In this document: positions 48,765-56,686 of the stretch, one piece after another
How positions within the stretch are numbered: the stretch's first letter is position 1
Layout of the letters: every line of letters starts with the position of its first letter
DNA from: Bacteroidia bacterium
Lineage (GTDB): Bacteria > Bacteroidota > Bacteroidia > J057
Assembly (NCBI GenBank): GCA_019695295.1
Contig: JAIBAH010000004.1
Location: 37,876 to 101,875, forward strand
Direction: 5' to 3'
Length of the DNA stretch: 64,000 nucleotides
Made by a program: the position numbers and the translations under genes
The notes under the pieces: generated by a model
What the model saw: the letters and a program-made list of their open reading frames with translations, nothing else
What the model was told of the DNA's origin: nothing
Database searches by the model: none

Positions 48765-49068
48765 CGGATATCTTTATTTTTTCACAAAAGAACCCATAAA
48801 AAATCAATTTTGCAAGTAAACTAACATCCTTTTTGGGGTTTGTAACGCTTTCTTCTATCCTGAATTCCGGATACCACAGGGTTTAGGGCCACTGAAACCC
48901 CACAAAATTTCAAAAAAATTTCATCTCCTGTAAAAAATAATTCCTTTAAATTAATACTTTTTCCGGAAGAATTACGTACACATAAGAATAAGGGATTTTA
49001 GTACAATTTATTTTCAGGTACTTTATTGCCCTTTATTGTTTATGCAACCCTCAAATATTGTTTAAATT
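48765..49068. other. Intergenic region without recognised feature
   Basis: About 300 bases between divergent genes. AT-rich, no open frame, no clear -7 box, no repeat noticed. Confidence 0.4.
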
Positions 49069-49614
49069 ATGAAAAATTTCTGTTTATGCCTGCTGATTGT
49101 GCTGACTTTCGCTTCATCTGCTTTTACCCAGACCATCATATTTTCCAATGAGTTTCAGTCTTTCGAAATAAGCTATCCTGAATCCTGGAAGCTGTCTGAA
49201 TACATAACGGAAGAAGTAGCATTTGCGGCCTATAATCCGATGAGTCCTACTCCTGCCTATCACGAAACCGTCAATATCAAAGTACTGAATACCTACTCAG
49301 ACGATTTAAGGATATGTGCCAAAGCAACTGCCGAAATGCTCAGGGAGCGGCTGAGTGGTTTTGAACTGATTCAAACTGAGGAAACCTCCAGCGGAGGCAA
49401 TCATATGATTATACTGGAATATACTCACTTCATCCCCAAAAGTACAAACGTAAAGAAAAAAATAAAGCTCCGCTCAAGAACCTGTATTATCCTTAAAGAC
49501 AATAAAGAATACATGATTACCTATACAGCGGATAAACGGGCATTTAACCACTCTTTTGAGGATTTCAGAAGAATGGTGCAAACTTTTCGGTTCATTTTTA
49601 AACTAAATGCATAA
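49069..49614 (+). CDS. Secreted PsbP/DcrB-like protein
   Basis: The 181-residue protein has a signal peptide (MKNFCLCLLIVLTFASSAFTQ). The mature domain resembles the PsbP/DcrB/Mog1 fold: FQSFEISYPESWKLSEY at the start, VNIKVLNTYSDDL, then CIILKDNKEYMITYTAD and the closing helix FEDFRRMVQTFRF. The similarity is one of pattern and not of diagnostic residues. Function unknown. A lipoprotein gene follows 39 bases later but has its own -7 box. Confidence 0.72.
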   Translation: MKNFCLCLLIVLTFASSAFTQTIIFSNEFQSFEISYPESWKLSEYITEEVAFAAYNPMSPTPAYHETVNIKVLNTYSDDLRICAKATAEMLRERLSGFELIQTEETSSGGNHMIILEYTHFIPKSTNVKKKIKLRSRTCIILKDNKEYMITYTADKRAFNHSFEDFRRMVQTFRFIFKLNA

Positions 49615-49621
49615 TTTATAT

Positions 49622-49629
49622 TAATTTTG
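49622..49629 (+). promoter_or_regulatory. Bacteroidota -7 box TAATTTTG
   Basis: Lies directly after the stop of the PsbP-like gene, in the ATTAATTTTGCA context shared with aspS and mdh. Confidence 0.6.
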
Positions 49630-49653
49630 CACAAAAATTAATATAATTATCTT

Positions 49654-50151
49654 ATGTATATGAAATATCTGAAAAAAAGTATTTATTTATTTGCCATCCT
49701 GTCGGGGGTTCTCCTTTTTACAGGTTGTGGAAGACAAGGCTGTACAAGTTCTGACGGTATCAATTTTGACCCTGAAGCAAAAAATGACGATGGTACCTGT
49801 ATTTTCCCGTCTGATGTTTTTGCCGGTGTTTATGCTTATAATGATACAATTGTAAGAAGATACAATAATTTCCCGGATTCTGTAAACACGCTTTACAAAA
49901 GTGATACATTTATCTTATATCTTCTTGAAAACAAATTAGTGAGCTGGAAACAATACACGGAGTGCAACGACACCATCAAATGTAGTGTAACGGCTACCAA
50001 CCTTGATATTGAAACGGGATATAATTGTAATGGATTGTGGGACAACTTTACGATGGTCAGGTCGGGCAATTCGCTTGTCTATAATTACCGGATAGGAGTA
50101 GGAGGACTCACTACAGATGAAATAAGAGGAGTAGCGACCAAGCAACCCTAA
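49654..50151 (+). CDS. Lipoprotein of unknown function
   Basis: The 165-residue protein has a signal sequence ending in the lipobox LLFTGCG, so Cys25 or so should be lipidated and the protein anchored in an envelope membrane. Directly after comes GCTSSDGINFDPEAKNDDGT, a Cys-containing start seen in many Bacteroidota lipoproteins. The remainder is beta-rich (VFAGVYAYNDTIVRRY, TFILYLLENKLVSW). Start at 49654 or 49660 (MKYLKK); the second is equally good. The T9SS cargo gene starts 13 bases after the stop, so both are probably on one transcript. Confidence 0.8.
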   Translation: MYMKYLKKSIYLFAILSGVLLFTGCGRQGCTSSDGINFDPEAKNDDGTCIFPSDVFAGVYAYNDTIVRRYNNFPDSVNTLYKSDTFILYLLENKLVSWKQYTECNDTIKCSVTATNLDIETGYNCNGLWDNFTMVRSGNSLVYNYRIGVGGLTTDEIRGVATKQP

Positions 50152-50164
50152 GCACTCCCCCCGG

Positions 50165-50767
50165 ATGAGAATCACCCTGATTTCGGTACTGCTGATGGCC
50201 TGCCTTTGTACAAAAGCGCAGTCGGTTATGCCTTTGCTGGATTTTTATGGAATTCAGCAGGGGCTCAATATCCATCTGAACTGGATTGCAACCGATACTA
50301 TCATCCCCAAACCTTTTCTTGTGGAAAGAAGTACCAACGGAATTATATGGGAAAATATCGCCGTTGTCCCTTATCTTACCGGAAAAACACAATACGAATT
50401 TTCAGATACTACACTCAGCGGATTTTATTCCAGACTCTATTACCGGCTGAAACAGGACCAGGTGGATTTGTATGTATATCTCTCCAGAGTGCTCACCTTT
50501 GAAAATGTACAGGAGGCAATTGCAAACGCAGTTATTTATCCTGTACCGGCTGCTGAAATGCTTCATCTCAACTATATTCCTTCTCAGGACGGATGGGTTT
50601 CGGTAAAAATCCATGACCTGAGCGGAAAGGAATTACTCAGAATCCCAACCCTCAGCAGTAACTCAAGAATTCTGGATATTGATATTTCCGGTTTACTTAC
50701 AGGGACTTATGTATTCATCATGGTAACAGACAGCGAAGTAAAAACATGGAAATTCAATAAATTGTAA
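50165..50767 (+). CDS. Short T9SS type A cargo protein
   Basis: The 200-residue protein consists of a signal peptide (MRITLISVLLMACLCTKAQ), one fibronectin-like module (HLNWIATDTIIPKPFLVERS ... YYRLKQDQVDLYVYLSRV) and a T9SS type A sorting domain (AVIYPVPAAEMLHLNYIP ... LLTGTYVFIMV). There is practically no other content, so it is an almost minimal cargo: signal, linker domain, sorting domain. It follows the lipoprotein gene by 13 bases. Confidence 0.85.
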   Translation: MRITLISVLLMACLCTKAQSVMPLLDFYGIQQGLNIHLNWIATDTIIPKPFLVERSTNGIIWENIAVVPYLTGKTQYEFSDTTLSGFYSRLYYRLKQDQVDLYVYLSRVLTFENVQEAIANAVIYPVPAAEMLHLNYIPSQDGWVSVKIHDLSGKELLRIPTLSSNSRILDIDISGLLTGTYVFIMVTDSEVKTWKFNKL

Positions 50768-50830
50768 ACCATTTTATAAATTATCCGTATATCTGCAAGA
50801 AATTATTCTAAAAAAACTATCATTATAGAA

Positions 50831-51556
50831 ATGGAAAATTACTACGGCTCCTCCTGGGAGCAAAAACAACAGAAAACTTTTATTGAATCAGGGCTTGCCA
50901 ATGCATTCATGAAGCAGGTCTTTATAATTATGGCGTTTGGTCTCTCAATTTCGGGGCTGTCTGCCTGGTTTGTAGGGGATAAATTAATTACAGGTGAATT
51001 ATCCTTCCTTTTTCAGGGAGGAATGCGATATGTAATCATGTTTGCACCCCTTGCATTTGTAATGGCACTGAGTTTTGGGATTCAAAAAATGAGTTATACC
51101 ACCGCAAGTATCGTTTTTGGTATCTATGCGCTGGTAATGGGTATCAGCCTTGCGCCCATCTTCCTGATTTATACGAGTGGTTCCATCGCCAAAGTGTTTT
51201 TTATTACCGCCGGTACTTTCGGAGGCATGGCACTTATCGGTATGATTACCAGGATAGACCTTACCAAATTTGGCTCAATTCTTATGATGGCTCTTCTGGG
51301 GCTGATTATCGTAAGTCTGGTCAACCTCTTTCTGAAAAGCCCGATGATTGAATTCATCACAAGTGGATTGGGAGTACTCATTTTCTGCGGTCTTACGGCT
51401 TATGATACACAAAGACTCCTGAGAATCGGTGCTGAAGCGGATACAGAAAATGAAGGCGTTCGTAAAGTAGCCCTCATGGGTGCTCTATCGCTTTACCTTG
51501 ATTTTATCAATCTGTTTTTATATCTGCTTCGTTTTCTGGGCAACAGAAGAGATTAA
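50831..51556 (+). CDS. Bax inhibitor-1/YccA family membrane protein
   Basis: The 241-residue protein has about seven TM helices and the family features: FMKQVFIIMAFGLSISGLSAWF at the start, the inner FGIQKMSYTTASIVFGIYALVMG segment, FGGMALIGMITRIDLTKFG, and the late GLTAYDTQRLL with conserved Asp, then LYLDFINLFLYLLRFLG. These proteins are inner-membrane and linked to ion leak and membrane protein turnover in model bacteria. The N-terminal ~25 residues are soluble. It follows the cargo gene by 63 bases and may have its own promoter. Confidence 0.93.
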   Translation: MENYYGSSWEQKQQKTFIESGLANAFMKQVFIIMAFGLSISGLSAWFVGDKLITGELSFLFQGGMRYVIMFAPLAFVMALSFGIQKMSYTTASIVFGIYALVMGISLAPIFLIYTSGSIAKVFFITAGTFGGMALIGMITRIDLTKFGSILMMALLGLIIVSLVNLFLKSPMIEFITSGLGVLIFCGLTAYDTQRLLRIGAEADTENEGVRKVALMGALSLYLDFINLFLYLLRFLGNRRD

Positions 51557-51585
51557 TTATTCTTCAGGGCAAATAAAATTCAGCG

Positions 51586-51618
51586 ACCGCTTCTACTCAG
51601 GAGCGGTTTTGCTTTTTT
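51586..51618 (+). terminator. Probable terminator downstream of the BI-1 gene
   Basis: ACCGCT (51586-51591) pairs with AGCGGT (51602-51607), followed by T-rich sequence. The stem is short. Confidence 0.5.
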
Positions 51619-51662
51619 TAGCGAAAAGCCTGAAAAATTATTGTTTTTAAAAGAATAATCAT

Positions 51663-51670
51663 TATTTTTG
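51663..51670 (+). promoter_or_regulatory. Bacteroidota -7 box TATTTTTG
   Basis: Exact TAnnTTTG match ~143 bases before the TetR start, leaving a long leader in which an operator could lie; no convincing palindrome was found. Confidence 0.45.
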
Positions 51671-51813
51671 CCTTTCCGGGTTTAAGTATCCGGATTTATG
51701 CTTAATGGAGATTGCTGCAAAAAACACATGGGTTTTATCTTAAATTCATGTACCCGGCAATTCCGGTAAATTTTTTAATTGATTGATTACACACTTAATC
51801 TGCTTTCCGTTTT

Positions 51814-52413
51814 ATGAATGATGTTTCTGTACGCCTCCACCTACTCATTACAAGCCGAAAATTATTTTTAAAATTTGGTTACAGCAAAGTAACGATGGAC
51901 GAAATCGCAAGAGAAATGGGCATGAGCAAAAAAACCATTTATCTTTATTTCCCCGGTAAACTTAAACTTATGGAGGAAGTTATCGAAGAAATGAAAAATG
52001 AAATCACTCAGGGAGTCCATAAAATCCTGGCGGATACTTCCCTTTCTACGCTGGAAAAACTCAAGCAGGTGATGATTTTTACTGCGGATTTTCTCTCTTC
52101 TGTTTCACCCTTTGTGGCAACGGATTTAGAAAGAAATGTACCGGAATTATGGGATAAATTAAAGTCGGTTAAATATGAGCTGGCCTTCAGTAATATCAAA
52201 AAACTGCTGAAGGAATGTATCGCTTCGGGCATAATCCGTAAGGATATCTCTCCGGATTTGCTTTTGATGTTTTATTCCTCGGCCTTTCAGCATGTCAGAG
52301 ATTCCGCCTTCCTCAATGATTTCCCTAAAGACATCCGTCAGCAAATCCCCTCTACTGGCGAGCAGGTATTCTCAGAGTGGGTAAAAATATGCTTTGAAGG
52401 GCTGGAGCGATAG
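51814..52413 (+). CDS. TetR/AcrR family transcriptional regulator
   Basis: The 199-residue protein has the N-terminal TetR HTH: LITSRKLFLKFGYSKVTMDE followed by IAREMGMSKKTIYLYFPGKL (about 12-55), then a helical ligand domain (60-199) that I cannot assign to a subfamily. It is a DNA-binding repressor with unknown effector. No efflux or fatty-acid operon lies next to it on the same strand; the neighbouring MscS gene converges. It may regulate itself or distant genes. Confidence 0.9.
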   Translation: MNDVSVRLHLLITSRKLFLKFGYSKVTMDEIAREMGMSKKTIYLYFPGKLKLMEEVIEEMKNEITQGVHKILADTSLSTLEKLKQVMIFTADFLSSVSPFVATDLERNVPELWDKLKSVKYELAFSNIKKLLKECIASGIIRKDISPDLLLMFYSSAFQHVRDSAFLNDFPKDIRQQIPSTGEQVFSEWVKICFEGLER

Positions 52414-52460
52414 TACGGGTCTTTCTTTGAGTATAAGAATCAGTCTGAATTTCGCAATAA

Positions 52461-52490
52461 AAAAACCGCCGGAAAAAGCCGGCGGTTTTT
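52461..52490. terminator. Bidirectional intrinsic terminator
   Basis: AAAAACCGCCGG pairs perfectly with CCGGCGGTTTTT around a 6-base loop. It sits between tetR and the convergent MscS-type gene. Confidence 0.88.
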
Positions 52491-52508
52491 TTATGGTTTT
52501 TCTGCGAT

Positions 52509-53327
52509 TTACGCCGATTTATGAATAATGATTTTTTCTGTCATGAGTTTGGTTATGGGAAAAACCACGTTCATCTCCCCGCTTTCAATCGTTACTGTCA
52601 TATTATCGAGTGAAACAATCACACCTTTTATGTCTTCTATCTGAACCACCTGGCCTACTTTAAAATGGTTTCTGGTATAAAAGGAGGTAAGGATTCCCGA
52701 AAGTACGTTTCTGGCAGAATATCCGTAAGCAATGGCAAAGCCCAGCATGATTCCCCCAATAATAATAGAGACATTGGCTGTAATCAGTTTGGTATCTACC
52801 CCCGCCTGTCCTAAAGCACTCACTCCGATGGCAATGGCTAAAAAATAGAAAATAATATTACCCAGCATTTGCCACGCCTTGATTCCCATAGATTTTGCTG
52901 CAGTGGAAACAACGTTTCGGATTAAACCGGAGAAGTAAATCCCCAGTACAAACATCAGGATAGCGCTTAACAATTTGGGGACATATTGTACCAGCTGACT
53001 TAAAAGCTGAGAAAGGATATCCAGGCCTAAAACATCGGTGGCGGTAAGCATTACAATCAGCATCAGAAAATAGCGGATAAACTTCAGGATTAATCCGGAC
53101 ATATCTACCTGAGTTCTTGATAAACCAAGTCCATCCTGCAATTTATCCAGTGACTTTACGACACCGGGGCGATATATCAGTTTTTTCAGAATTCCGGAAA
53201 TAATCCTGACAATAATATACCCTATCAGGAATACAAGCAGGCATCCAATCAGGTTTGGGATAAATCCAAAGAAGTTTTCGAATACTTTTTGTAATGAAGT
53301 TAAAATGATTTGACCAATATCTTTCAT
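52509..53327 (-). CDS. Mechanosensitive ion channel family protein (MscS/CmpX type)
   Basis: The 272-residue protein has several N-terminal TM helices arranged as TM_helix repeats (FIPNLIGCLLVFLIGYIIVRI; VPKLLSAILMFVLGIYFSGL). A MscS-like pore and beta domain follows (ITANVSIIIGGIMLGFAIAY, NVLSGILTSFYTRNHFKVGQ, VVQIEDIKGVIVSLDNMTV). It lacks the larger cytoplasmic cage of MscS, which fits the CmpX-like short class. It probably works in osmotic or membrane-stress protection. It lies downstream of the ECF sigma factor gene and its small partner on the same strand, 45 bases after the small gene, and may be cotranscribed. Confidence 0.88.
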   Translation of the reverse strand: MKDIGQIILTSLQKVFENFFGFIPNLIGCLLVFLIGYIIVRIISGILKKLIYRPGVVKSLDKLQDGLGLSRTQVDMSGLILKFIRYFLMLIVMLTATDVLGLDILSQLLSQLVQYVPKLLSAILMFVLGIYFSGLIRNVVSTAAKSMGIKAWQMLGNIIFYFLAIAIGVSALGQAGVDTKLITANVSIIIGGIMLGFAIAYGYSARNVLSGILTSFYTRNHFKVGQVVQIEDIKGVIVSLDNMTVTIESGEMNVVFPITKLMTEKIIIHKSA

Positions 53328-53372
53328 TGTGAGTTATAATATTTTTTTTGAGTTTTTTATTAAGGGGTAAAA

Positions 53373-53615
53373 TCAGGCGGGCATTTCGGTATCGTTATCA
53401 TCCCAATCCAGGTCAGCAGTTTGAGGCACGTTTTTTTGCTCCGGGTTTCCGGAGAGCATACCCGAAAATGTCTGAGCCATCTGAAAAGTAAAAAGCGAGA
53501 CAATATCCGAAAAAAACTGAACAGTCAATACTGTTGTAATTACTTCATTTCTACGCGACCGGGGAACTTTCTCATCGCCCTCTATACTTTTAAACGCGTT
53601 ATTTGGGGTTTTCAT
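53373..53615 (-). CDS. Small protein encoded behind an ECF sigma factor
   Basis: This 80-residue protein is of unknown function. After a polar start (MKTPNNAFKSIEGDEKVPRS) it has one moderately hydrophobic helix (VITTVLTVQFFSDIVSLFTF) and an acidic tail (DLDWDDNDTEMP). It starts 10 bases after the sigma factor stop, which strongly suggests a joint transcript. Position recalls an anti-sigma factor, but it is short and has no zinc motif or clear TM helix, so I make no such claim. Confidence 0.65.
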   Translation of the reverse strand: MKTPNNAFKSIEGDEKVPRSRRNEVITTVLTVQFFSDIVSLFTFQMAQTFSGMLSGNPEQKNVPQTADLDWDDNDTEMPA

Positions 53616-53625
53616 TATATTATAT

Positions 53626-54186
53626 TTAATATATATTATTTTCCATTAATTCTTTTACTTTTTGTCTTGCCCTTGCAAGTCTCATTTTTACAGCGCTTTC
53701 AGATATTTTATGTACTTCCATCAATTCTTTAATAGAAATATCATCCTGATACTTCATCAGTAGCAGTGCTTTATCTTCAGGGTGAATTTTGTCCAATGCT
53801 TTTTTCAGTGATTTTTCCTGAGATTCCAGCAGAACCCAGTCGGTGTCTTCATCCGCAAAATCCATTCTTTCATCATCAAGGGGAGTTAAAGGCAAACGGT
53901 TTTTTTTGCGGGTATATTCCACACAATAATTATAAGCGACAGAGTAAAGCCACGTAGAAAACCGGGAGCGCCCCTGAAACTTTGAAAGTTGCAGGAATAC
54001 CTTTATCAAAATGTCATGGGATAAATCCAAAGCTACATCCTTGTCTTTTTCAAAAGACAAACACTTACGGTAAACTTTATCAGAATACCGGTCATACAGG
54101 ACGCTAAAAAAATTAGTTTTGCCCTTATCTATTATTAATTGAATCACATCCTCATCACTCAGACGACTAACCTTAATATCTGTCAT
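53626..54186 (-). CDS. ECF-type RNA polymerase sigma-70 factor
   Basis: The 186-residue protein from ATG 54186 (MTDIKVSRLSDEDV) has sigma region 2 (FSVLYDRYSDKVYRKCLSF ... RSRFSTWLYSVAYNYCVEY) and region 4 (KALDKIHPEDKALLLMKYQ ... SIKELMEVHKISESAVKMRL) in the usual ECF layout. The frame extends to 54318 upstream, but those 44 residues are hydrophobic and unlike a sigma factor, so I chose the internal Met. It may control the small protein and MscS-type channel downstream as one operon. No cognate promoter pair was identified. Confidence 0.9.
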   Translation of the reverse strand: MTDIKVSRLSDEDVIQLIIDKGKTNFFSVLYDRYSDKVYRKCLSFEKDKDVALDLSHDILIKVFLQLSKFQGRSRFSTWLYSVAYNYCVEYTRKKNRLPLTPLDDERMDFADEDTDWVLLESQEKSLKKALDKIHPEDKALLLMKYQDDISIKELMEVHKISESAVKMRLARARQKVKELMENNIY

Positions 54187-54321
54187 TTTCACCACTTTCA
54201 AAGTCAAATACCCAAAGTCAAAAAAAAGAGACGCACAAAATACGGTAATATATTTATAACTTCCAAAAAATATCAATCTGAATGAAATAAATTTTTGTAT
54301 TTTTCTTAAATACATCAAAAA

Positions 54322-55638
54322 TCAGTCCACAAATACTGACTTTTTCGCCTTTATTATTATTTTTTTCAACAAATCCCCCCTGCCTTTCCATTCTGCGGAT
54401 TCGCTCAGTACTTCGTTGTGAAGTATCATCCGGAATATCCCGCCCATTTTCTGTACCGCTGAAAGCATGAAATCCACTTTTGCCAAAACTACGGCATCCG
54501 GTTCACCAAGATAACTGACGATTGTCCTGTCCATCAGAAGGGAAGGACATATCATCAGGTCTGTTTCAGTTTCTGCCATCAAATCAAACCACGGGTAATC
54601 TGTCATCATTCCATTCGGAAATCCGATAGAGTGAGTAAAGCAATAAGAATACTCCCTGCGTATTCCGTACTGATATAAATTACGGAAAGTATCCGGAAGG
54701 TGAAACCGCAAAAAATGCTGACGGGAATCCGTTACAGGTGCTCCGGTGATGTCCTGCAATTGTGCTATTGCATTACGAATGATTTCCTTATTTTTGTAAG
54801 AATCATAGGAAGGATGAATCCCTACTGTATATCCTCTGTGGGAAATATCCTGAATCAGTTTTCTGAATTCGGGCGTTTTGCTGGAAAAAGCAGAGTCTTC
54901 CGGTTTTTCTCCTTCTATTAAAAAAAAGAAAGCAGTAATATCCGGAGGACACAACCTGAAAATTTCTTCGTAGGTGTCATTCACGTCCTTTTTAAATAAT
55001 AACGCTTCGAAACGCTCCCGGACTTCTTCCCACTTAAACTGAAATAAATCTTTCAGAAATCCTCCTGCCATTTTATAAAAGGACTTATGCCTGTATTTCC
55101 AGGGATTATCGATATCCCAGGTCAGGGAAACCCGAGGTTTCCGGTTTTTCAGAATCTCAGCCTGTACCGCTTTCGGAAAAAAAATCAATAGTTTTTCGCA
55201 ATACAAATGAACGACCGGTAAATGAAAGGGATGATTAATATTTGCGGATACATTATAATAATAACGGTCCCGGCTATCTTTGGGTAAAAAATAATATTTT
55301 TCGTAATCGCTGATCCAGTAAAAAACGGCTGAAAAAATATCAAAAGGAAATTTTTGCTTATCCTCCGGATTTAAATCCTCCGGAATATGCCACTCCGGCC
55401 TCAAATCAGGAGGAGATTCAGGCTTTACAGTAAGAAAACCCCAATCCGGAATGGAAATCCCCCCTGAAACAGGTTTTCCGGTGTAATTCAAAACAACATT
55501 AAATTCCTCATTATCAATAGAATTACCCCAATCTTCTGCCCGTACAATCTGATAAGGAACTTTATAAATATATTCAAAAATTACCTTAATCGTATAATTA
55601 AGCCGGGGCGTATAAAAAGGAATAATAATATTAATCAT
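54322..55638 (-). CDS. Polysaccharide deacetylase family protein with DUF7033-like N-terminus
   Basis: The 438-residue protein has no signal peptide. The N-terminal ~150 residues (IIIPFYTPRLNYTIKVIFEY, WGNSIDNEEFNVVLNYTGKP) look like the DUF7033 region common in Bacteroidota. The C-terminal part is NodB-like: SLTWDIDNPW as the metal-site Asp motif, YTVGIHPSYDSYKNKEI with a His, RQHFLRF and MILHNEVL. It probably acts on cell-surface glycans, though catalysis is not certain because NodB motifs are weak. It has the same direction as the sigma factor gene, with a 135-bp gap. Confidence 0.82.
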   Translation of the reverse strand: MINIIIPFYTPRLNYTIKVIFEYIYKVPYQIVRAEDWGNSIDNEEFNVVLNYTGKPVSGGISIPDWGFLTVKPESPPDLRPEWHIPEDLNPEDKQKFPFDIFSAVFYWISDYEKYYFLPKDSRDRYYYNVSANINHPFHLPVVHLYCEKLLIFFPKAVQAEILKNRKPRVSLTWDIDNPWKYRHKSFYKMAGGFLKDLFQFKWEEVRERFEALLFKKDVNDTYEEIFRLCPPDITAFFFLIEGEKPEDSAFSSKTPEFRKLIQDISHRGYTVGIHPSYDSYKNKEIIRNAIAQLQDITGAPVTDSRQHFLRFHLPDTFRNLYQYGIRREYSYCFTHSIGFPNGMMTDYPWFDLMAETETDLMICPSLLMDRTIVSYLGEPDAVVLAKVDFMLSAVQKMGGIFRMILHNEVLSESAEWKGRGDLLKKIIIKAKKSVFVD

Positions 55639-55686
55639 AAGATATTTAAAAAAAAACTTAAAATCAGAACTTGTAATTCAATGATA

Positions 55687-55718
55687 ATTGTTAATATTGC
55701 CGATAAATTGTAATTTTG
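55687..55718 (+). promoter_or_regulatory. Promoter of the MlaE gene (ATTG / TAATTTTG)
   Basis: TAATTTTG at 55711-55718 with ATTG at 55687-55690, 20 bases apart, agrees with Bacteroidota promoters. Confidence 0.6.
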
Positions 55719-55776
55719 CCACAAAATAAGGTAAAAAGCGGTTTAAAGGAAAGTTTTTTGAAAAATGAGCTGAAAA

Positions 55777-56514
55777 ATGTACTACTATCTTGGTCGATTG
55801 GGAAATTTTGGATATCTGATATATCAGTTAATTCTCAGCCTCCGGTTTATTGTCCGGGACAGAGAAAGAATCGTATATCAAACCGATAAAATAGGAGTTG
55901 AAGCGATTCCGATTGTATTGGTAGTAGGAATATTTGCAGGCACCACGATTGCATGGCAGGCAGCCTATCAGTTTCGGGGAATGGCGCCCCTTTCACTGCT
56001 GGGAGGTCAGGTAACGAAAACGATTATGATGGAAATGGCGCCGGTACTGACGGCACTCGTAATGAGTGGCAGAGTAGGCGCAAGCATGACCGCAGAAATC
56101 GGAGGGATGAAAATCACGGAACAAATTGACGCACTGAAAACGATGTCAATAGATCCGGTGAGATACATCGTTTTACCCCGCTTTATTGCATTATGCCTGA
56201 TGATGCCTGTACTTGGAATTTTCTCGATGGCTATCGCAGTCGCGGGTGCGCTTACGGTTTGTGTATTATTTCTGGATATTTCTTCTTATTCTTTTTTAAA
56301 TTCAGTAAGGGATTTGTTCAGTTTTAAAGACATGGCCGGAGGGCTTGTAAAAACATTTTTTTTCGGAGCGATTATTTCTCTTATTGGATGCTACAAAGGA
56401 TTAGAAACCACAGGAGGTACAAAGGGAATCGGAGAAGCAACAATTTCTTCATTTGTATTCTCGGCAATCTCCATTTTAATCAGTGATTTTTTATTGTGGA
56501 TTATTCTTTTTTAG
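55777..56514 (+). CDS. MlaE family ABC transporter permease
   Basis: The 245-residue inner-membrane protein matches MlaE/YrbE: IPIVLVVGIFAGTTIAWQAAY, FRGMAPLSLLGGQVTKTIMM, the EIGGMKITEQIDALKTMSID coupling helix and PRFIALCLMMPVLGIFSM. These permeases, with an ATPase (MlaF) and an MCE protein (MlaD), move phospholipids between membranes. Neither partner follows; the next gene is the PorE-like protein after a ~170-bp gap. Partners must therefore be encoded elsewhere, or the gene has separated from them. Confidence 0.92.
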   Translation: MYYYLGRLGNFGYLIYQLILSLRFIVRDRERIVYQTDKIGVEAIPIVLVVGIFAGTTIAWQAAYQFRGMAPLSLLGGQVTKTIMMEMAPVLTALVMSGRVGASMTAEIGGMKITEQIDALKTMSIDPVRYIVLPRFIALCLMMPVLGIFSMAIAVAGALTVCVLFLDISSYSFLNSVRDLFSFKDMAGGLVKTFFFGAIISLIGCYKGLETTGGTKGIGEATISSFVFSAISILISDFLLWIILF

Positions 56515-56686
56515 TTTGCATCATAAATTTCTGTAAAATTTTTTCAATAAAATTATTATAGATTAGAAAAAATAGGTTTATTTGCTGAGTTTTCTGAAAA
56601 ACTTGAAATTATTCATGATTATTTTTACTTAAAAATAGTATTTATTGTTTCATTTTCAATATTTTATTTATTATTTGTCAATATAA

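Noticed and set aside
53373..53615. Calling the small protein an anti-sigma factor
   Set aside because: Only position supports it; there is no zinc motif and no clear membrane helix.
53626..54318. Longer start of the sigma factor at 54318
   Set aside because: The extra 44 residues are hydrophobic and aromatic and do not fit an ECF factor; ATG 54186 starts a normal region 2.
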